6,408 nucleotides of DNA, taken from NCBI GenBank assembly GCA_029932835.1, contig JAOZPI010000006.1:1-6408 (forward strand), given 5' to 3'. The notes under the pieces are model-generated. The model was given only the letters and a program-made list of their open reading frames with translations. It was not told the origin of the DNA and searched no databases. The position numbers and the translations under genes are program-made. Source of the stretch: an archaeon (lineage in GTDB: Archaea; Altiarchaeota; Altiarchaeia; JAFGQM01). Numbering within the stretch: position 1 is the stretch's first letter; each line of letters begins with the position of its first letter. Below are positions 4,585 to 6,408 of this stretch, piece by piece.

Positions 4585-5112
4585 CTACCTAAAAAAGAAT
4601 TCTATAGAGAGTGCAAGGAGTGCAGTTAATATGCCAAAGATGGCCATCTTAGATCCACTGATTAGCATGTTCTCTCTGGAGATTCTTCCGATGCCAACAC
4701 CAAGGGCGAAGAGAAGGACAAGTGTAGTAACAACCGCTGCCGTTATACCTGTTCTTACATCTACAAAGGCAAAGGGGAGCACAGGGACAACAGAACCCAG
4801 AAAAGTAGACAGACAGTCATATACTCCCCCGATCCAGATCTCCCTCTTTTTCGCTTTATAAATCTTTGTGTCCTTAAGTTTGATATCAGACCCTACCATA
4901 GCCCTCTCATATCGCCTAAATCCTGCGAGAATGCTTGCTCTTTCCGCCATAAAGGCCCCAAGAAGATTGGAGACAGCGTTTGCCATCCCCCCACTCAGCC
5001 CTGCTGCCATTATCACCTTCGCATTTCCCCCAATTGATGCCCCTAGAACAATGCCAAGGGTTGAGAGAGCTCCGTCTATCAGCCCTCGAATGAGGTACCT
5101 GAAGGGGGCCAT
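4585..5112 (-). CDS. CCC1/VIT1-like (TIGR00267-type) membrane protein, possible Fe/Mn transporter
   Basis: The 175-residue protein matches the pattern of the archaeal TIGR00267 branch of the CCC1/VIT1 (DUF125) superfamily. The first helix region reads GLIDGALSTLGIVLGAS (10-26), the counterpart of the family signature DGLxSxxxLVxG. The second helix carries GLSGGMANAVSNLLGAFMAE (38-57), the counterpart of the GxxSMxxGE segment. A charged cytoplasmic stretch (about 65-95) separates these from three more helices (about 100-117, 122-141, 152-172). Five helices are typical. Relatives move ferrous iron or manganese into vacuoles or out of the cytoplasm, but metal specificity cannot be read here. ATG 5112 follows the stop of the DUF211 gene after two bases, so the two are an operon and probably translationally coupled. 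Confidence 0.85.
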   Translation of the reverse strand: MAPFRYLIRGLIDGALSTLGIVLGASIGGNAKVIMAAGLSGGMANAVSNLLGAFMAERASILAGFRRYERAMVGSDIKLKDTKIYKAKKREIWIGGVYDCLSTFLGSVVPVLPFAFVDVRTGITAAVVTTLVLLFALGVGIGRISRENMLISGSKMAIFGILTALLALSIEFFFR

Positions 5113-5114
5113 TT

Positions 5115-5402
5115 CTAATCTTGGGGAGTTTCTACGTCCTCTACAATCTCCTTTCCAGCCACCACGTTATCCACGCTGTGGATAGTCCCCCCATGCTGGG
5201 CTATAACCTTCTCTATCTCATTTATCTTTAGGTTGTCCCCCTCTACAATTACCTTCAAGTTTATGACTTCTTTGTCTATCTCGCTGACAAGAATATTAGC
5301 TCCATGCACTGTTTTAACATCTGCCACATCCTGTGCTAACTTTGTCACATCCGCTATGTTCGGGACCATAACATCCAGCACCAATCTCCTCACCTTTGCC
5401 AT
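5115..5402 (-). CDS. DUF211 family protein
   Basis: The 95-residue protein matches the DUF211 family (Pfam PF02680-type), which is largely archaeal. Diagnostic stretches are MAKVRRLVLDV at the N-terminus, VHGANILVSEIDKEVINLKV in the middle, VEGDNLKINEIEKVI, and HGGTIHSVDNVVAG near residues 69-82. The sequence suggests alternating strands and helices of a ferredoxin-like fold, with no membrane segment. Biochemical function is not established for the family. It sits two bases ahead of the CCC1-like gene, which hints at a shared, perhaps metal-related, role. ATG 5402 lacks a clear ribosome binding site and may be leaderless from the A/T-rich box at 5421-5430. The pyrK stop is 36 bases upstream, so read-through from the pyr genes is also possible. 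Confidence 0.93.
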   Translation of the reverse strand: MAKVRRLVLDVMVPNIADVTKLAQDVADVKTVHGANILVSEIDKEVINLKVIVEGDNLKINEIEKVIAQHGGTIHSVDNVVAGKEIVEDVETPQD

Positions 5403-5420
5403 ACTCTTATTTCAATTTTA

Positions 5421-5430
5421 ATTAAAAAAA
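5421..5430 (-). promoter_or_regulatory. A/T-rich TATA-like element before the DUF211 gene
   Basis: The - strand reads TTTTTTTAAT about 24 bases upstream of ATG 5402, in the 36-base gap after pyrK. It would give a leaderless transcript for the DUF211 and CCC1-like pair. The T-run on this strand could equally act as a transcription terminator for the pyrD-pyrK unit. Confidence 0.4.
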
Positions 5431-5438
5431 GACGCTTC

Positions 5439-6212
5439 CTATGGACCGGGTCGCAACACTCTCGCTCCTGTCTCATCTCTTGAATAGATCCCAAACTCTG
5501 TTCCCTTTAGCTCTTCGGCATCAAATACCGGACCGTCCTTACACACCCTCAATCCCTTTGGATCTATTGCGCAGGCGCCACATATCCCTATTCCACATTT
5601 CATACGCCTCTCCAGGCTTGCCTGGCAGGGAATGCCTTCACGGAGGCAAAGATCCACTACTTTCTTCATCATTATCTCCGGTCCGCACGTAAGGACCTGT
5701 TTGCACTTCTCCTTCTCTTTACTACTTTCAAACACATCATACACATACCCCCCTTTTCCAAACGACCCGTCATCTGTCGTATATACAACCTGCGTTCTCT
5801 CTGTCTCAATTCTATCCCGGAATGCGATATACCTCTTGGACCTAGCTCCATAGAAGAGTATTACATCCCTCTTTCCGAGGAGGGGCAATATTGGTGCGAT
5901 CCCGAGGCCTCCTGCCACAGCGCACACACTTCCCTTCCCCACTCTCCACCCCCTTCCATAGGGTCCTCTTATTCCTATGCGCTCCCCCTCCTCGACCTGA
6001 GATAAAGCCCTTGTAAACTCCCCCTTTATATCATAACTGATCTCCACCCTTGGAATCTGACTCAGACTGAATGGCTTTTCCCCTACCCCCGGTATCCACA
6101 CCATTACGAATTGTCCTGCCTCTGCCTTCATCTTTATATCCAACGCTATTGTTTTTATTCCTTCCCCCTCCTCGCGGTTGTCCAAAACACGCGTCATTAC
6201 AGGTCTATCCAT
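5439..6212 (-). CDS. pyrK: Dihydroorotate dehydrogenase B, electron transfer subunit
   Basis: PyrK passes electrons from the FMN of PyrD through a [2Fe-2S] cluster and FAD to NAD+ in the fourth step of pyrimidine synthesis; it acts in the cytoplasm. The 257 residues have the family's normal length and order: an FAD-binding barrel with KPFSLS (46-51, the RPFSIS equivalent) and GPYGRGW (83-89), an NAD-binding domain with AGGLGIAPI (100-108) and TCGPE (175-179), and a C-terminal iron-sulfur site with cysteines 206, 211, 214 and 224 followed by DGPVF (226-230). All four cluster ligands are present. ATG 6212 lies inside the end of pyrD (8-base overlap) and has GGAG at 6219-6222 six bases upstream. 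The start and coupling to pyrD are therefore well supported. Confidence 0.97.
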   Translation of the reverse strand: MDRPVMTRVLDNREEGEGIKTIALDIKMKAEAGQFVMVWIPGVGEKPFSLSQIPRVEISYDIKGEFTRALSQVEEGERIGIRGPYGRGWRVGKGSVCAVAGGLGIAPILPLLGKRDVILFYGARSKRYIAFRDRIETERTQVVYTTDDGSFGKGGYVYDVFESSKEKEKCKQVLTCGPEIMMKKVVDLCLREGIPCQASLERRMKCGIGICGACAIDPKGLRVCKDGPVFDAEELKGTEFGIYSRDETGARVLRPGP

Positions 6213-6408
6213 GTGCTGCTCCTATAATCTCTTCTAAATCACGATATCCCTCCTCCCTCATAAACCCCTCTATCTCCCTCTTTACCTCTCCAAACACGCC
6301 GATCCCTCGATATGCCACAGCACTACCAATACCTACCGCGCGCGCGCCTGCCATTAGGGCCTCTATTGCATCTTCTCCATTTAGCACCCCCCCTACCCCT
6401 ATAATAGC
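6205..6408 (-). CDS. pyrD: Dihydroorotate dehydrogenase B, catalytic subunit, C-terminal end (5' partial)
   Basis: The last 67 residues of PyrD are present, the FMN enzyme that oxidises dihydroorotate to orotate. The frame is open to the right edge, so the gene begins outside the window; the GTG at 6387 is internal. Visible are the phosphate-binding strand and loop IIGVGGV, then NGEDAIEALMAGARAVGIGSA, and the C-terminal helix ending EEGYRDLEEIIGAAHG. Pairing with pyrK makes it the class 1B, NAD-linked type rather than the membrane quinone-linked class 2. Its stop overlaps the pyrK start by 8 bases (ATGGATAG on the - strand). The active-site base lies outside the window. Confidence 0.93.
   Translation of the reverse strand, partial: AIIGVGGVLNGEDAIEALMAGARAVGIGSAVAYRGIGVFGEVKREIEGFMREEGYRDLEEIIGAAHG
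6219..6222 (-). promoter_or_regulatory. Ribosome binding site deciding the pyrK start
   Basis: GGAG on the - strand, six bases from ATG 6212 and inside the pyrD reading frame. It is the clearest Shine-Dalgarno in the window and fixes the pyrK start within the 8-base overlap. Confidence 0.7.

Noticed and set aside
4391..4861. 156-codon + strand frame over the non-coding interval and the 3' half of the CCC1-like gene
   Set aside because: Most of it is antisense to a well-supported membrane-protein gene. The first part crosses the tRNA-derived repeat and hairpins, and I recognise no family.
4868..5692. Several + strand frames over the CCC1-like, DUF211 and pyrK genes
   Set aside because: All are antisense to genes with clear family signatures and show no domain of their own.

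Overview
The window looks like a chromosomal segment from an archaeon, most probably of euryarchaeal type. The tRNA genes encode no 3' CCA. The elongator tRNA-Met carries a short intron with bulge-helix-bulge splice geometry. Several starts lack a ribosome binding site and sit about 25 bases from a TATA-like box, as in leaderless archaeal transcripts. DUF211 is mainly an archaeal family. The gyrA gene fits euryarchaea, many of which use a bacterial-type DNA gyrase. I cannot name the species.

Layout, left to right. (1) The C-terminal two thirds of gyrA, + strand, cut by the left edge. (2) tRNA-Ile(GAT), - strand. (3) A two-gene + strand unit for small exported, membrane-anchored, cysteine-containing proteins of unknown function. 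(4) A - strand three-helix membrane protein of 78 residues, then tRNA-Thr(TGT) and intron-containing tRNA-Met(CAT), then a UPF0104/LPG-synthase-TM-type integral membrane protein, all on - strand. (5) A 65-base divergent promoter region, then tRNA-Ala(GGC) on + strand. (6) A gene-free interval of about 240 bases in which the last 15 bases of tRNA-Ala plus 6 flanking bases recur exactly 215 bases downstream, enclosing several strong hairpins. (7) A - strand block of pyrD (partial, right edge), pyrK, a DUF211 protein and a CCC1/VIT1-like (TIGR00267-like) membrane protein.

Most genes are housekeeping: DNA topology, translation and pyrimidine synthesis. PyrD and PyrK form the NAD-linked dihydroorotate dehydrogenase, and their genes overlap by 8 bases. 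The DUF211 and CCC1-like genes are 2 bases apart and look like one unit. Less ordinary are the att-like repeat at tRNA-Ala with its folded 215-base cargo, which is either the scar of a tRNA-targeted element or a structured RNA locus, and the pair of exported cysteine proteins with opposite membrane topologies. I see no CRISPR array, insertion sequence, rRNA or complete defence system.
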